Positions 48,947 through 58,321 of a stretch of 64,000 bases of DNA are shown here, piece by piece. The stretch covers positions 1,375,148 to 1,439,147 of the forward strand of contig NZ_LT632435.1 in assembly GCF_900119495.1 (NCBI RefSeq), in the 5' to 3' direction. The notes under the pieces were generated by a model, which had not been told where the DNA came from, made no database searches, and saw only the letters and a program-made list of their open reading frames with translations. The position numbers and the translations under genes are program-made. The DNA is from Arcanobacterium urinimassiliense. Lineage in GTDB: Bacteria; Actinomycetota; Actinomycetes; Actinomycetales; Actinomycetaceae. Positions within the stretch are counted from its first letter, which is position 1; each line of letters begins with the position of its first letter.

Positions 48947-49635
48947 TACAATTCCCCTCCTTCTTTACGAGGAGCAGTCCAGTTATTGGCGCGGGCAATT
49001 TTTAGACCCCGCAAAGTAGGATCGCCGGGCAGACCGCCTTCATCCACATGGCCATCTTCGAATCCGGCCAATACTCTCTCATTTTCTTTGAAAGTGTGTA
49101 CCTTATCCGGGCCGCGCGTAGGTTTAATATCTTTGCCGGCTTGAATATCGTCCACCAACTGCTTCGCTGATTCCGGAGTCTGATTGTCGAAAAATTCCCA
49201 ATTGACCATAATCACCGGTGCGTAATCACAAGCGGCGTTACATTCCAGCTTTTCCAGCGTAATTTTTCCATCACTGGTAGTTTCGTTATCGGAAATCCCT
49301 AAGTGGTTGCACAGCTCGTTCCAAATGACGTCTCCGCCCATTACTCCACAGAGCGCATTGGTGCACACTCCGACGTTGTATTCACCATTTGGATGCCGAC
49401 GATACTGTGAATAGAAAGTGGCTACTGCCGATACTTGAGCGCGCGTAAGTTCCAAAATATCCGCTACTAAGGCAATACCGCGCGGCGAACAGAAGCCGTC
49501 TTCGGACTGGATGAGATGCAGCAAAGGCATAATAGCCGAACGAGAACGCGGATAGCGGGCAAGCACTGCTTCTGCGTCAGAGCGCAGCCGTTCCTCCACT
49601 TCCGGTGCGTAATTAGCTGAATAGTTATCTGCCAT
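48946..49635 (-). CDS. nuoE: NADH-quinone oxidoreductase subunit E
   Basis: Thioredoxin-like [2Fe-2S] (N1a) subunit beside NuoF. The 229 residues carry the ligands GVCTNALCG (about 91-99) and CNAACDYAP (about 132-140). The C-terminal tail (about 165-229) is a charged actinobacterial extension. Start and stop overlap the neighbours by single bases. Confidence 0.95.
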   Translation of the reverse strand: MADNYSANYAPEVEERLRSDAEAVLARYPRSRSAIMPLLHLIQSEDGFCSPRGIALVADILELTRAQVSAVATFYSQYRRHPNGEYNVGVCTNALCGVMGGDVIWNELCNHLGISDNETTSDGKITLEKLECNAACDYAPVIMVNWEFFDNQTPESAKQLVDDIQAGKDIKPTRGPDKVHTFKENERVLAGFEDGHVDEGGLPGDPTLRGLKIARANNWTAPRKEGGEL

Positions 49636-50984
49636 CAGCGATCTACTCCTCCCATCACCGGATCGAGAGATCCGAGCGCCACGATTGTATCAGCGAGCAA
49701 TCCGCCCTCTGAAAGAAGATTCAAAGACTGAATATTATTAAAACTGGGGTCTCGGAAATGCGCACGGAAAGGCCGCGTGCCCCCGTCAGATACCAGATGT
49801 ACCCCTAATAGACCTTTCGGATGCTCTACCATTTGGTAAACCTGCCCAGCTGGCACTCGGAATCCTTCCGTCACCAACTTGAAGTGATGAATCAAAGATT
49901 CCATAGATTCCGTCATAATCTTTTGTACATGCGCCGGCGACTGCCCCTGCCCATCCGAGCTAATCGACAAACAAGCCGGCCAAGCAATTTTCTTATCATT
50001 CACCATAAATGGCTCACCGGCCGTTTGCTCCAACTGGTCAAGTACCTGGTAAACGATTCGCAAAGATTGATAGCACTCGGCGTAGCGCACCTTCACTCGG
50101 TTATAGGCATCAGATTTTGCCTCAACCGGCACATCGAATTGATATTTTTCGTATCCACAGTAAGGCTGCGTCTTCCGCAGATCCCACGGCACTCCTGCGG
50201 CACGCACCGAAGCACCCGTAGTAGAAAGAGCCATTAGCGCTGAAAGCGGCGCAACCGCTACATCTTCATGACGCATCTTGAAGATGGGGTTGGCCATAGT
50301 CAAACTTTCCATCTCCGAAATAGTGTTGCGAATCTTCGGCAGCAGCTCCCGAATATATTCAATTCCCCCTTCGGGAATATCATCGAGCACGCCGCCGGGG
50401 CGAATAAACTCATTATTCATGCGCAAACCGGTGATATCTTCCATAATGCGCAAGATATCTTCTCGGCACCGGAAACCGAGGGTGAGCATGGTGGTAGCAC
50501 CTAGTTCGTTGCCCAAGGAGCCGATACCGAGGATATGAGAGCTGATTCGGCCGAGTTCCATGAGCAATACCCGAATTGCCGAAGCCCGCGCGGGAATCTG
50601 CTCCGTGATTCCGAGGAGCTTTTCCACCGCTAAGCAGTAAGCTACTTCTTGAAAAATCGGCGCTACGTAATCCATCCGCGTACAGAAAGCCACTCCCTGT
50701 GTCCAGGTGCGGTATTCCATATTCTTTTCAATACCGGTATGCAAGAACCCGGTAGAGGCCCGTACTTCTTTTACGTTTTCGCCGTCTAGCTCCAACTGCA
50801 AGCGCAGTACTCCGTGCGTCGCCGGGTGTACCGGCCCCAAGTTAATAATTACGTGCTCTTCACCTAATTCAGCAGCTTCTTTTGCCAGACTGGCCCAATC
50901 GCCACCCACAGCTTCGAAACTGGGATAGCTGGTAGCTTGCGCATCGTCAGCAGCTTTGGTGGCAAAAATTTCTTTATTTCCCAT
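49635..50984 (-). CDS. nuoD: NADH-quinone oxidoreductase subunit D
   Basis: 49-kDa-type subunit lining the quinone site, related to the NiFe-hydrogenase large subunit but without Ni ligands. The 449 residues include the quinone-site loop LGPVHPATHGVLRLQLELDGE with its conserved His, and the hydrogenase-like DPVMGGVDR C-terminus. It is coupled to nuoC (single-base overlap). Confidence 0.96.
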   Translation of the reverse strand: MGNKEIFATKAADDAQATSYPSFEAVGGDWASLAKEAAELGEEHVIINLGPVHPATHGVLRLQLELDGENVKEVRASTGFLHTGIEKNMEYRTWTQGVAFCTRMDYVAPIFQEVAYCLAVEKLLGITEQIPARASAIRVLLMELGRISSHILGIGSLGNELGATTMLTLGFRCREDILRIMEDITGLRMNNEFIRPGGVLDDIPEGGIEYIRELLPKIRNTISEMESLTMANPIFKMRHEDVAVAPLSALMALSTTGASVRAAGVPWDLRKTQPYCGYEKYQFDVPVEAKSDAYNRVKVRYAECYQSLRIVYQVLDQLEQTAGEPFMVNDKKIAWPACLSISSDGQGQSPAHVQKIMTESMESLIHHFKLVTEGFRVPAGQVYQMVEHPKGLLGVHLVSDGGTRPFRAHFRDPSFNNIQSLNLLSEGGLLADTIVALGSLDPVMGGVDR

Positions 50985-51706
50985 CAGTTGTACTCCCTCC
51001 GGACGTCTTGCGGCGGAATTACGGCACCTTTATACTCCACAGGAATTCCTCCGAGCGGATAATCTTTCCGCAGGGGGTGGCCGACCCAATCTTCCGGCAT
51101 TGCCGAACGTGCCAAGCCGGGATGCCCGTCAAAAATAATCCCTAATAAATCAAAAGCCTCTCGTTCTGGCCAATCAGCTCCGGGATATAGCGAAGTTAAA
51201 GACGGCATATGCGGATCAGATTCTGGCACTGCCACCTCTAGCGAGAGAATCCGGTTGTGAGTAATAGAGAAGAAGGTAGTGAAGGCATGCAATTCCCGCC
51301 CTTTATCTTGGGGATAGTGCACACCAGAAACTCCTAAGCACATTTCAAAGCGCAAATCTTGATCATCACGCAAATAACGAGCTACTTCGAGTAAGTGCTC
51401 CCGCGGCACGAAAATTACTAATTGCCCGCGGTCTATAACCACTTTTTCAATTACTTCTGCCGCTTGGTGCCCAGCTTCTTCTGCTAATTCGATCAAGACA
51501 TCTACTACTTCATCGAACCAGCCACCATAGGGGCGCTCAGCAGGAGCAGATATGTATACCGATTCTTCGTGCCCGGAAAAGCCAGTAGTATCCGGAGCAT
51601 TTTTCACTCCCCAGAGACCCTGCCGCCGGCGCAAAAACTCCGCGCCTGCAGATGCGGTGGCTGAATCTTCCCGAGCCGCTTCCAGATTTTCGTCTATTTC
51701 TTTCAC
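50984..51706 (-). CDS. nuoC: NADH-quinone oxidoreductase subunit C
   Basis: 30-kDa-type subunit of the quinone-reducing module, separate from NuoD (not the fused NuoCD of enterobacteria). The 240 residues include [32 protein letters not shown], followed by LRKDYPLGG. The N-terminal about 60 residues are an actinobacterial extension. It overlaps nuoB by 4 bp. Confidence 0.95.
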   Translation of the reverse strand: MKEIDENLEAAREDSATASAGAEFLRRRQGLWGVKNAPDTTGFSGHEESVYISAPAERPYGGWFDEVVDVLIELAEEAGHQAAEVIEKVVIDRGQLVIFVPREHLLEVARYLRDDQDLRFEMCLGVSGVHYPQDKGRELHAFTTFFSITHNRILSLEVAVPESDPHMPSLTSLYPGADWPEREAFDLLGIIFDGHPGLARSAMPEDWVGHPLRKDYPLGGIPVEYKGAVIPPQDVRREYN

Positions 51707-52260
51707 GCCAATAATCCCTTCTGCAGATGCAGCGGCTCCGCCTCTAAAGCAGCTTTTTCTACCGCTCGAGAAATCTCGATACGATTCTTCCCTAGCGGCT
51801 GCTTTTCCATTAACTGGTTGCGCAGCTCAAAAATTGCGTTAATGAGCATCTCGGGGCGCGGAGGGCACCCTGGTAAATAAATATCTACCGGCACAATGTG
51901 ATCGATTCCTTGCACCAAAGCGTAGTTATTAAATACTCCGCCCGAAGAGGCACAAGCTCCCATGGATATTACCCATTTCGGCTCCATCATTTCGTCATAG
52001 ATATTACGTACTACCGGTGCCATTTTTTGGCTTACGCGGCCAGAGACGATCATGATATCCGAATGACGAGGCGAAGCACGGAATACTTCCATTCCAATAC
52101 GAGAAGCGTCATAACGTACAGCTCCGAATGCCATCATCTCAATTGCGCAGCAGGCCAGACCCATGGTAACTGGCCAAGGAGAGCGGGCGCGCGACCAGCC
52201 GAGTACGTTCTCGACTGTGGTGAGGGCAATTCCTTGCGGAAGTTTTTCTTCAAGACCCAT
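51703..52260 (-). CDS. nuoB: NADH-quinone oxidoreductase subunit B
   Basis: PSST-type subunit carrying the terminal [4Fe-4S] cluster N2 that reduces quinone. The 185 residues contain the tandem cysteines [19 protein letters not shown] and the distal [10 protein letters not shown]. It lies 3 bp after nuoA. Confidence 0.96.
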   Translation of the reverse strand: MGLEEKLPQGIALTTVENVLGWSRARSPWPVTMGLACCAIEMMAFGAVRYDASRIGMEVFRASPRHSDIMIVSGRVSQKMAPVVRNIYDEMMEPKWVISMGACASSGGVFNNYALVQGIDHIVPVDIYLPGCPPRPEMLINAIFELRNQLMEKQPLGKNRIEISRAVEKAALEAEPLHLQKGLLA

Positions 52261-52263
52261 TTA

Positions 52264-52626
52264 TCATTCACTCCATTCCAAACCGCCGCGCCGCCATTCA
52301 TAAATAAAAGGAACGGTGACGAGGAATAAAAAGGTCGCGATTGCGAGTAACCCCGGAATCCCTAACCGATCGTGGGATACCGCCCAGGGGTAAAGAAATA
52401 CCACTTCAATATCGAAAATAATAAAGGTCATGGCAGTAAGAAAATACTTAATTGGAAAACGCCCGGCATCTCCAGCATTAGGAGTAGCTTCCAGACCGCA
52501 TTCGTAATTGAGTACTTTCACGCGGTTGTATTTGTGCGGGCCTAAAATTGCCGAAGCTACCAGACCACCTACTGCAACGACACCTGCCGCTGCAATCATC
52601 ACTAAAAGAGGAACATAGGGATTCAT
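52264..52626 (-). CDS. nuoA: NADH-quinone oxidoreductase subunit A
   Basis: First gene of the complex I operon, encoding a three-helix membrane subunit at the quinone chamber. The 120 residues include YECGLEATPNAGDAGRFPIKYFLTAMTFIIFDIEVVFLYPWA with its conserved Cys loop and acidic helix 2. It follows the MenJ-like gene after an 85-bp spacer in which I see no clear promoter, so co-transcription with that gene is possible. Confidence 0.95.
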   Translation of the reverse strand: MNPYVPLLVMIAAAGVVAVGGLVASAILGPHKYNRVKVLNYECGLEATPNAGDAGRFPIKYFLTAMTFIIFDIEVVFLYPWAVSHDRLGIPGLLAIATFLFLVTVPFIYEWRRGGLEWSE

Positions 52627-52711
52627 ACTGCGCGTACCTGCTTTTCTAGTAGTGTATTCACCTTTAATTCTACCGCTCGGGGTAAAAATTCATCTAATTT
52701 CAAAAAATAAT

Positions 52712-53986
52712 TCATGCTTTGGGCACCGCCTTCGTCAAAGCGGTGATTACTTTATCCATCCAATCGCCACCGCGGCGGTCGTAGTTATCGGAAAGCAGCT
52801 TCATTACCAGCTTCATTAAAACGGGACGCGGTAGACCGTACTTTACACAAAGATGCATGATTTCCGGGCGCTCAATAAGCGCGGCAAAAATTCTTCCGAG
52901 AGTATAGTAACCGCCCAGCTCTGCTCGTAATTCTGCTTCATACTGCTGCAGTACCCGATCCTGCGCCGCCACCGAATTTCTCCCCAGCGCTTGCGCGATA
53001 AATTCTGCCGCGAGACGCCCGGAAGCGAGCGCATAAGCAATTCCTTCGCCGTTAAAAGGCGAAACCATTCCGCCCGCATCGCCTAGTAATAACAAACCAT
53101 CTCCGTAGTGGGGTTTGCGATTGAAAGCCATAGGCAAGGCGGCTGATTGTAGAGGACCACGCTGATTTTCCGCGGTAAATCCCCATTCTGGCGGCACATT
53201 TTGCATCCAGGTGTTGAATACTTTTCTATAGTTAATACCGGTGGGGCGCGCTGTAGAAGAAAGCGAGCCCAGCCCTACGTTTACTAACCCATTACCGACG
53301 GCAAAGGCCCAGCCATATCCGGGTAATAATTCCGATTTACCGGCCGCCCCTGCCCACAGCTCCAAATAGGATTCCATCATATCGGTGCTGGCCAAAGGAG
53401 AAGCAAAGTAGGTGCGTACCGCCACTCCCATCGGGCGGCGCATATTCTTTTCTCTGCCGGTGGCCACCGCTAAACGAGCAGAAACACCGCTCGCGTCTAG
53501 CACAAATTTGGCTTTTATCTCCGCTTCTGGAGCTTTTTTATCCGCGGTGGGAATTACCTTTACGCCAGTTATACGCCCCGCTTTATCTTGAATAGGAGCA
53601 GTGACGGTGCATCCTTCTCGTAAATCCGCTCCGCTCTTTTGCGCAAAACGAGCTAGCTTTTCATCTAATTCTTTTCGAGGGAGTGCACTTCCATAATTAG
53701 GCTGGGAAGCTAATTCTGGCCACGGCACCTCGATAGCGTGCCCACCGCCATAAGCGCGAATACCGTAATTGCGCACCCACCCTTCCGCTTCCGGAATTGG
53801 GAATCCCATGCGTATAAGCTCAGAAACAGCACGCGGAGTGAGCCCATCTCCGCAAGTTTTATCGCGCGGAAATTCGGCTTTTTCTAAAAGAATGGTATTT
53901 ATCCCATAACGAGAGAGATAATGTGCAGCGGCGGAACCGGCCGGACCAGCCCCTGTAATAACTACGTCAGCTGACGCAACTACCAT
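52712..53986 (-). CDS. geranylgeranyl reductase-family flavoprotein (MenJ-like)
   Basis: FAD-dependent reductase of the GGR family. In mycobacteria the related MenJ (Rv0561c) saturates one double bond of the menaquinone tail. The 424 residues have the dinucleotide motif VVITGAGPAGSAAAHYL, the FPRDKTCGDGL loop and LLLLGDAGGMVSPFNGEGIAYAL. The position between nuoA and menG supports a menaquinone role; polyprenol or other isoprenoids are alternatives. GGGAGAGCGGA precedes the ATG. A TATAAA at 54005-54000 may be a -10 with a weak TTACTT -35. Confidence 0.86.
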   Translation of the reverse strand: MVVASADVVITGAGPAGSAAAHYLSRYGINTILLEKAEFPRDKTCGDGLTPRAVSELIRMGFPIPEAEGWVRNYGIRAYGGGHAIEVPWPELASQPNYGSALPRKELDEKLARFAQKSGADLREGCTVTAPIQDKAGRITGVKVIPTADKKAPEAEIKAKFVLDASGVSARLAVATGREKNMRRPMGVAVRTYFASPLASTDMMESYLELWAGAAGKSELLPGYGWAFAVGNGLVNVGLGSLSSTARPTGINYRKVFNTWMQNVPPEWGFTAENQRGPLQSAALPMAFNRKPHYGDGLLLLGDAGGMVSPFNGEGIAYALASGRLAAEFIAQALGRNSVAAQDRVLQQYEAELRAELGGYYTLGRIFAALIERPEIMHLCVKYGLPRPVLMKLVMKLLSDNYDRRGGDWMDKVITALTKAVPKA

Positions 53987-54128
53987 TCCGCTCTCCCGCT
54001 TTATATGTGTACTTGGGTTTCAAGTAACTTCTCTTACCCCCGTAAGTCTACGGTTTTTGCCTCCAAATTTGCACTCTCCCGTTGGCTATTTACGTAATAA
54101 TTTACTTGCGTATAACGATTGTAAGTGA

Positions 54129-54827
54129 CTATTTTTTCTTCCCGTAATGTAGCGCCACTAATCCGTTCGTGAGATTTTTATATCCCACTTCCATCCAGCC
54201 CGCGTCCGTTAAATACGCTGCCAATTCTGGCTGGGGCGGCCAGGCGAGAATAGACTCCGCTAGATACCCGTAAGCCTGCGCATCCGAAGAGAAGAAACGC
54301 GAGATGAGTGGCATAACTGTATGCAAGAAAATTTTATAGACGCCCCGAAAAAGCGCATTCTGTGGACGCGAAAATTCACATACCACTATTCGCCCTCCCG
54401 GTTTCGTCACCCGCAACATTTCTCGCAGTGCCAAAGCGGGATCGTGCACATTGCGCAACCCATAGGAGATAGTTACTGCATCGAAAGTATCCGCTGCAAA
54501 AGGCAGATTCATCGCATCTCCCTCTACGAAATGTAGATGTGGATAGCGTTTCTTTCCTTCCGCAATCATCCCCGGTGAAAAATCACAGGCCACCACTTCT
54601 GCACCGGCTTTTGCATAATTCTGCGCCGAAGTACCCGTACCGGCTGCTAAATCTAAAACTTTCATTCCTGGGCGTATCTGCAGCATTTGGGTGGTCTTTT
54701 TTCGCCAATACTTGACTAAGCCACCGGTGAGAATGCCGTTCATTAAATCATATTTACTGGCCACCATATCGAACATTCCCGCCACATCTTGTGGATCTTT
54801 CGCCAGCGTCGCCCTTTTACTACCCAT
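54129..54827 (-). CDS. menG: demethylmenaquinone methyltransferase (UbiE/MenG)
   Basis: SAM-dependent C-methylation of demethylmenaquinone, the final step of the pathway. The 232 residues include the UbiE opening FDMVASKYDLMNGILTGGLVKYW, the SAM site VLDLAAGTGTSAQNYA, SYGLRNVHDP and PGGRIVVCEFSRP. The C-terminus NLTNGLVALHYGKKK is typical. It is divergent from menF with only 31 bp between the proposed start codons. Confidence 0.94.
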   Translation of the reverse strand: MGSKRATLAKDPQDVAGMFDMVASKYDLMNGILTGGLVKYWRKKTTQMLQIRPGMKVLDLAAGTGTSAQNYAKAGAEVVACDFSPGMIAEGKKRYPHLHFVEGDAMNLPFAADTFDAVTISYGLRNVHDPALALREMLRVTKPGGRIVVCEFSRPQNALFRGVYKIFLHTVMPLISRFFSSDAQAYGYLAESILAWPPQPELAAYLTDAGWMEVGYKNLTNGLVALHYGKKK

Positions 54828-54858
54828 TCTTCAACTTTCAGAAGTAACATCAATTACT

Positions 54859-56316
54859 GTGCTTACAATACCTAATCTTAGAGTAATAACCACGAAATTA
54901 AATTTTCTTCCGGCGCTGAGTGAATTATTAACTGCACCTCACAACCAGCTAGCTTGGCTACGCGCGGAAGACGGTGCAGTAGGCGCGGGAGTGGCCGCTA
55001 CTTTTAACTACTCTCCCCAGCCGGCCGATACACCAGAGAGCCGTTTTACTGCCGCCGCAAACTGGTGGGAAGCAGTAAAACAATGCGCACAGGTAGACGA
55101 TGACACCCAATTACCTGGCAGTGGATTATTTGCTTTTGGATCCTTTGCTTTTCATTCTGATTCTCCAGCAGGTTCCACTCTTATTATTCCGCAAGTATTG
55201 GTGGCTAAGAGAGGCAATACCGCCTGGCTAACTAGAATCGAAAATATCCAGCACCCCCAACCCTTAGCTCCGGAAGCCGCCGATTTATTGCATCTCCTCC
55301 AGCTCCGCACCCCAGATTCTTCTTCTGCACACCCCTTCGCTCCTACTCACACTACACATTCCTCCACTTTCTCCGGCATTTCCCCCACCCCTTCTTCCCC
55401 ACAGTCCCCTTGGAAAACTGCCACTATTGAAAAAATATGGGAGACACCTAGTTCAGTGGAATGGATGGCACAGGTAGAGCATGTAATCGAAAAGATTCGC
55501 ACCAGAGAAGCGCGCAAAGTAGTGCTAGCACGAATGCTCAATATTGAAGCGCAAGATCTCGATGAGCGCAGCTTGGTACATTCTCTACACGCCGCCTACC
55601 CTTCCACTTGGACTTTTGCGGTAGATGGACTAATTGGCGCCAGTCCGGAAATGCTTATCGCCGCTGATTTAGAGAGTGCCGGAGCCGATTTAGCCAGCAC
55701 CACATCGGATTCGGTAAAAATTACGCCTTCTCCACTCCTTAAGTGCCGAGTGTTGGCAGGCACACTACCTAAAGCATCACCTGACTCAACAGAAAAGCGA
55801 GAGGCAAAGCAGTTAGAAAATTCCGCTAAAGACCAATTAGAGCACCAATACGCAGTAAATTCTGCTCTCACCGCACTATCTGAAATGACGCAGGCGCAAG
55901 CCGGACTCTCCTACGTTTTAGAGCTCCCCAATCTTTGGCATCTGGCGACCGATATAAATGCTCACCTGCAAGCCGATTATTCTATTTTCGATATACTCGG
56001 AAAACTTCATCCCACTGCTGCACTCGGCGGTGCACCGCGCCCGGTAGCTCTAAAAATCATTAAAGATATCGAGGCAGGTGAACGCGCGCGCTATGGTGGC
56101 CCGACTGGATGGATAGCAGGAAATAGCTGGGGGCAATGGTGCGTCGCTCTGCGCTGCTTAAAGGTAGATTCTCCGACTCGGGCGCGCGCTTGGGCGGGAG
56201 CGGGAATTATGGCTGATTCACAGCCGTGCAAAGAGCTGGCAGAAACGGAGGCAAAATTCGCTCCTGCTCTACAAGCTTTACAAATGCCCGTAGCTAAGAA
56301 AAACGGCGCGGAGTAA
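54859..56316 (+). CDS. menF: isochorismate synthase (menaquinone-specific)
   Basis: Converts chorismate to isochorismate, the committed step to menaquinone. I place the start at GTG 54859: the ATG at 54691 lies inside the opposite-strand menG and gives an unlikely N-terminus. This yields 485 residues. The chorismate-binding domain has VLARMLNIEAQDLDERSLV, TFAVDGLIGASPEMLI, HPTAALGGAPRPVAL and ERARYGGPTGWIAGNSWGQW. A Pro/Ser/Thr-rich insertion lies between the N- and C-terminal parts (about 155-185). No good ribosome site precedes the GTG, so a leaderless mRNA is plausible. Its 3' end overlaps the convergent surface-protein gene by 23 bp. Confidence 0.87.
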   Translation: MLTIPNLRVITTKLNFLPALSELLTAPHNQLAWLRAEDGAVGAGVAATFNYSPQPADTPESRFTAAANWWEAVKQCAQVDDDTQLPGSGLFAFGSFAFHSDSPAGSTLIIPQVLVAKRGNTAWLTRIENIQHPQPLAPEAADLLHLLQLRTPDSSSAHPFAPTHTTHSSTFSGISPTPSSPQSPWKTATIEKIWETPSSVEWMAQVEHVIEKIRTREARKVVLARMLNIEAQDLDERSLVHSLHAAYPSTWTFAVDGLIGASPEMLIAADLESAGADLASTTSDSVKITPSPLLKCRVLAGTLPKASPDSTEKREAKQLENSAKDQLEHQYAVNSALTALSEMTQAQAGLSYVLELPNLWHLATDINAHLQADYSIFDILGKLHPTAALGGAPRPVALKIIKDIEAGERARYGGPTGWIAGNSWGQWCVALRCLKVDSPTRARAWAGAGIMADSQPCKELAETEAKFAPALQALQMPVAKKNGAE

Positions 56317-58159
56317 CCAATAAGCCGATTCCGCTCAACAAAACTACCCCCATGAGACCCAGCAGCCCCATTCCGGCAAATCCGGTACGCGCAATTTCGG
56401 GTGGAGGCGGCGGCGCCGCAAAATTCTGCACCGATACCGTATTTATCTTCTCATTTCCCGTAACTGTCAATTCTGTGACTGCCGATTTGATTACGTATGG
56501 TTGCGGAGCACTCAGCTCTTTCAGGTAGTATCTTCCCGGCTCTAACCATTGCGCAGCGTTCGGCACGAATTTTCCTTGCGCATCCGTATAGAAAGTACCA
56601 TCAGCCTCAGCACCCGGCACTGCTACCTTATTTACCGCCATGAGCTTACACGACGAAGCATCAGAATCTTTGGCACACACCTGCAAATCTTCTAGTGGCG
56701 GCAATTGCTCCCGCGAGCAGGCATATTTACGCGGATTATCATTTGCGTACTTTGTAGTATCTGCATATTCCCGCGTATCTGCTTCTCGATAAAGAGCGAA
56801 GCGCGCACCTGCTACGGGTTTACCCGTATTTCCATCCGTTTTTAGTAACTCAAAAGTAGTTAAATTCGGCTTATAGGTGTAGTAAAAATGCTGCACCCGA
56901 TCCCCATTATGGTTATAGAGAAATTTAACATTCTTACCCTCTGCATATTCCCGACTTTCCGCAGTGCGTTTTCCACCTTTTGGATATTTATGTAAGTCGT
57001 TATCCACGTACGAATACCCGGGAATTTTTGCAACTATTGATTCTTCACTCGGTTTATAAGCAAAGTTCGCTTTTCCGGGCCGAACTTTTTCATAACTCTG
57101 GAACTCGCCATTTTCAATAAAAGTAGGCCGTAAACCGACTAACGGATCAAAATCACCTGGGGTAAACATGAGGAACTCATAAGGATGACGCGCGAATAAG
57201 AAAGAACCCACAACATCCGTAAAAGCGATATTGCTCTTATACGGAAGATCCGGATAGAGCTTATTAGCAGTTGTAGAAGCAGTGACTGGCGCAAGCTGGC
57301 GATCTTCTAGGCATTTTTCAATTGACAGAGTACTTCCAGCAACTTCTCCTTCAAAACTACCGAGCCGGCGGTTCGGCAATGCCTTTTCCGTATCCGCAAT
57401 TTTCAGGAATTCCCGGTAATCGGAATCTTTTACATGGCGAAAATCTGCACTGCCAGGAAGATATATGCGCAAGTAGCTAGCGCGAGCTCCGATTGATCCA
57501 CCCTCCGCATCGCCCGTAGAGCCAGTACCCCAGGTCATGGCAGCAGTATCTGCTTTGCGCGGGAAATAAATATCGTATTGGAAAGTGTGCTCTCCCGTGC
57601 CGAACTCGTCGAAGAAGCTAGGTAACTCCGGCTCGAAGTAACCATTACCATCTGCTTGTACATAGTTTCCATGTGCATCTTTAATGACGACATCGTCTTG
57701 GTTTGCAGGATTATAAACCTGCGGATCCACCGGTACGCCGTCAATCAAAAAATTCTCTACTGGCTTCCACTGGTAGCCGGCGGCCGGATTAGTGATATCA
57801 CGGTACTGCCACACCGTGCCGAAACGGAAAAACCGGGTGGGTTCTTCCCCCTCTTTTAGCTGGTTGTGGAAGCGAGCATACACCCGCACTCCATCGCAAG
57901 GGTTGATGGAAGTAGAATTAGCAAAATATTCCAGGTGTGTCAGGGTGGGATTAGCTTGCCGCAAGCACCCGTCACCTACCGGATTATTTGGATCCCAATT
58001 TGGATCCAAAGTACCCACAATTCGCTCGTAAGTAACATCAGATACTGGGAAAGGCCGCTCTGCTGCGAGTGCAGGCATAATCCCGCAAAAAGCAAAAATT
58101 AACGCAAAAACTCCCACAACTGGCAAGGATGCACATAAAACTTTAGTTATTTGTTTCAT
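56294..58159 (-). CDS. sortase-anchored surface protein with SpaA/Cna-B-like domain
   Basis: Secreted wall-anchored protein of 621 residues from the ATG at 58159 (an ATG at 58171 adds four). It has a signal peptide MKQITKVLCASL...AFCGIMPALAA. A large extracellular region (about 35-400) follows that I do not recognise. A SpaA/Cna-B-like fold begins at FELLKTDGNTGKPVAGARFALYR, with candidate isopeptide Lys and the Glu in YYLKELSAP. The end is PPPPPEIARTG, a hydrophobic stretch and PRRFS. The sorting motif reads IARTG rather than LPXTG; class E sortases are known to accept LAXTG. It is flanked by men genes but unrelated to them. Adhesin or minor pilin is inferred. Confidence 0.85.
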   Translation of the reverse strand: MKQITKVLCASLPVVGVFALIFAFCGIMPALAAERPFPVSDVTYERIVGTLDPNWDPNNPVGDGCLRQANPTLTHLEYFANSTSINPCDGVRVYARFHNQLKEGEEPTRFFRFGTVWQYRDITNPAAGYQWKPVENFLIDGVPVDPQVYNPANQDDVVIKDAHGNYVQADGNGYFEPELPSFFDEFGTGEHTFQYDIYFPRKADTAAMTWGTGSTGDAEGGSIGARASYLRIYLPGSADFRHVKDSDYREFLKIADTEKALPNRRLGSFEGEVAGSTLSIEKCLEDRQLAPVTASTTANKLYPDLPYKSNIAFTDVVGSFLFARHPYEFLMFTPGDFDPLVGLRPTFIENGEFQSYEKVRPGKANFAYKPSEESIVAKIPGYSYVDNDLHKYPKGGKRTAESREYAEGKNVKFLYNHNGDRVQHFYYTYKPNLTTFELLKTDGNTGKPVAGARFALYREADTREYADTTKYANDNPRKYACSREQLPPLEDLQVCAKDSDASSCKLMAVNKVAVPGAEADGTFYTDAQGKFVPNAAQWLEPGRYYLKELSAPQPYVIKSAVTELTVTGNEKINTVSVQNFAAPPPPPEIARTGFAGMGLLGLMGVVLLSGIGLLVTPRRFS

Positions 58160-58228
58160 TGGGTCTCTCATCCAATAAATGATGGAATTCAGGTGGAATG
58201 AATCGCCTCTTTTTTCCAGACTAACAAA

Positions 58229-58244
58229 TAAATAAATTTATTTA
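58229..58244. promoter_or_regulatory. 16-bp A/T palindrome upstream of the surface-protein gene
   Basis: TAAATAAATTTATTTA is a perfect palindrome about 70 bp upstream of the surface-protein start. It could be an operator or UP-like element. A/T-only palindromes of this size also occur by chance, so confidence is low. Confidence 0.35.
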
Positions 58245-58262
58245 CAGCAAACGCATTCAAAA

Positions 58263-58299
58263 AATAAACCGGCGCTAGCTTGCCTACCGCCGGTTTATT
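58263..58299 (-). terminator. terminator after htrA
   Basis: Perfect 12-bp stem AATAAACCGGCG/CGCCGGTTTATT around a 13-base loop, 22 bp after the htrA stop. On the minus strand it is followed by TTTTTTGAATG, a usable U-tract. It separates htrA from the surface-protein gene. Confidence 0.85.
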
Positions 58300-58321
58300 G
58301 CTTTTTAGAAGAGATAAATAC

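Noticed and set aside
52682..52714. Possible 11-bp repeat x3 starting at the MenJ-like stop codon
   Set aside because: Units agree too poorly in A/T-rich sequence to be claimed as a further example of the stop-anchored repeats.
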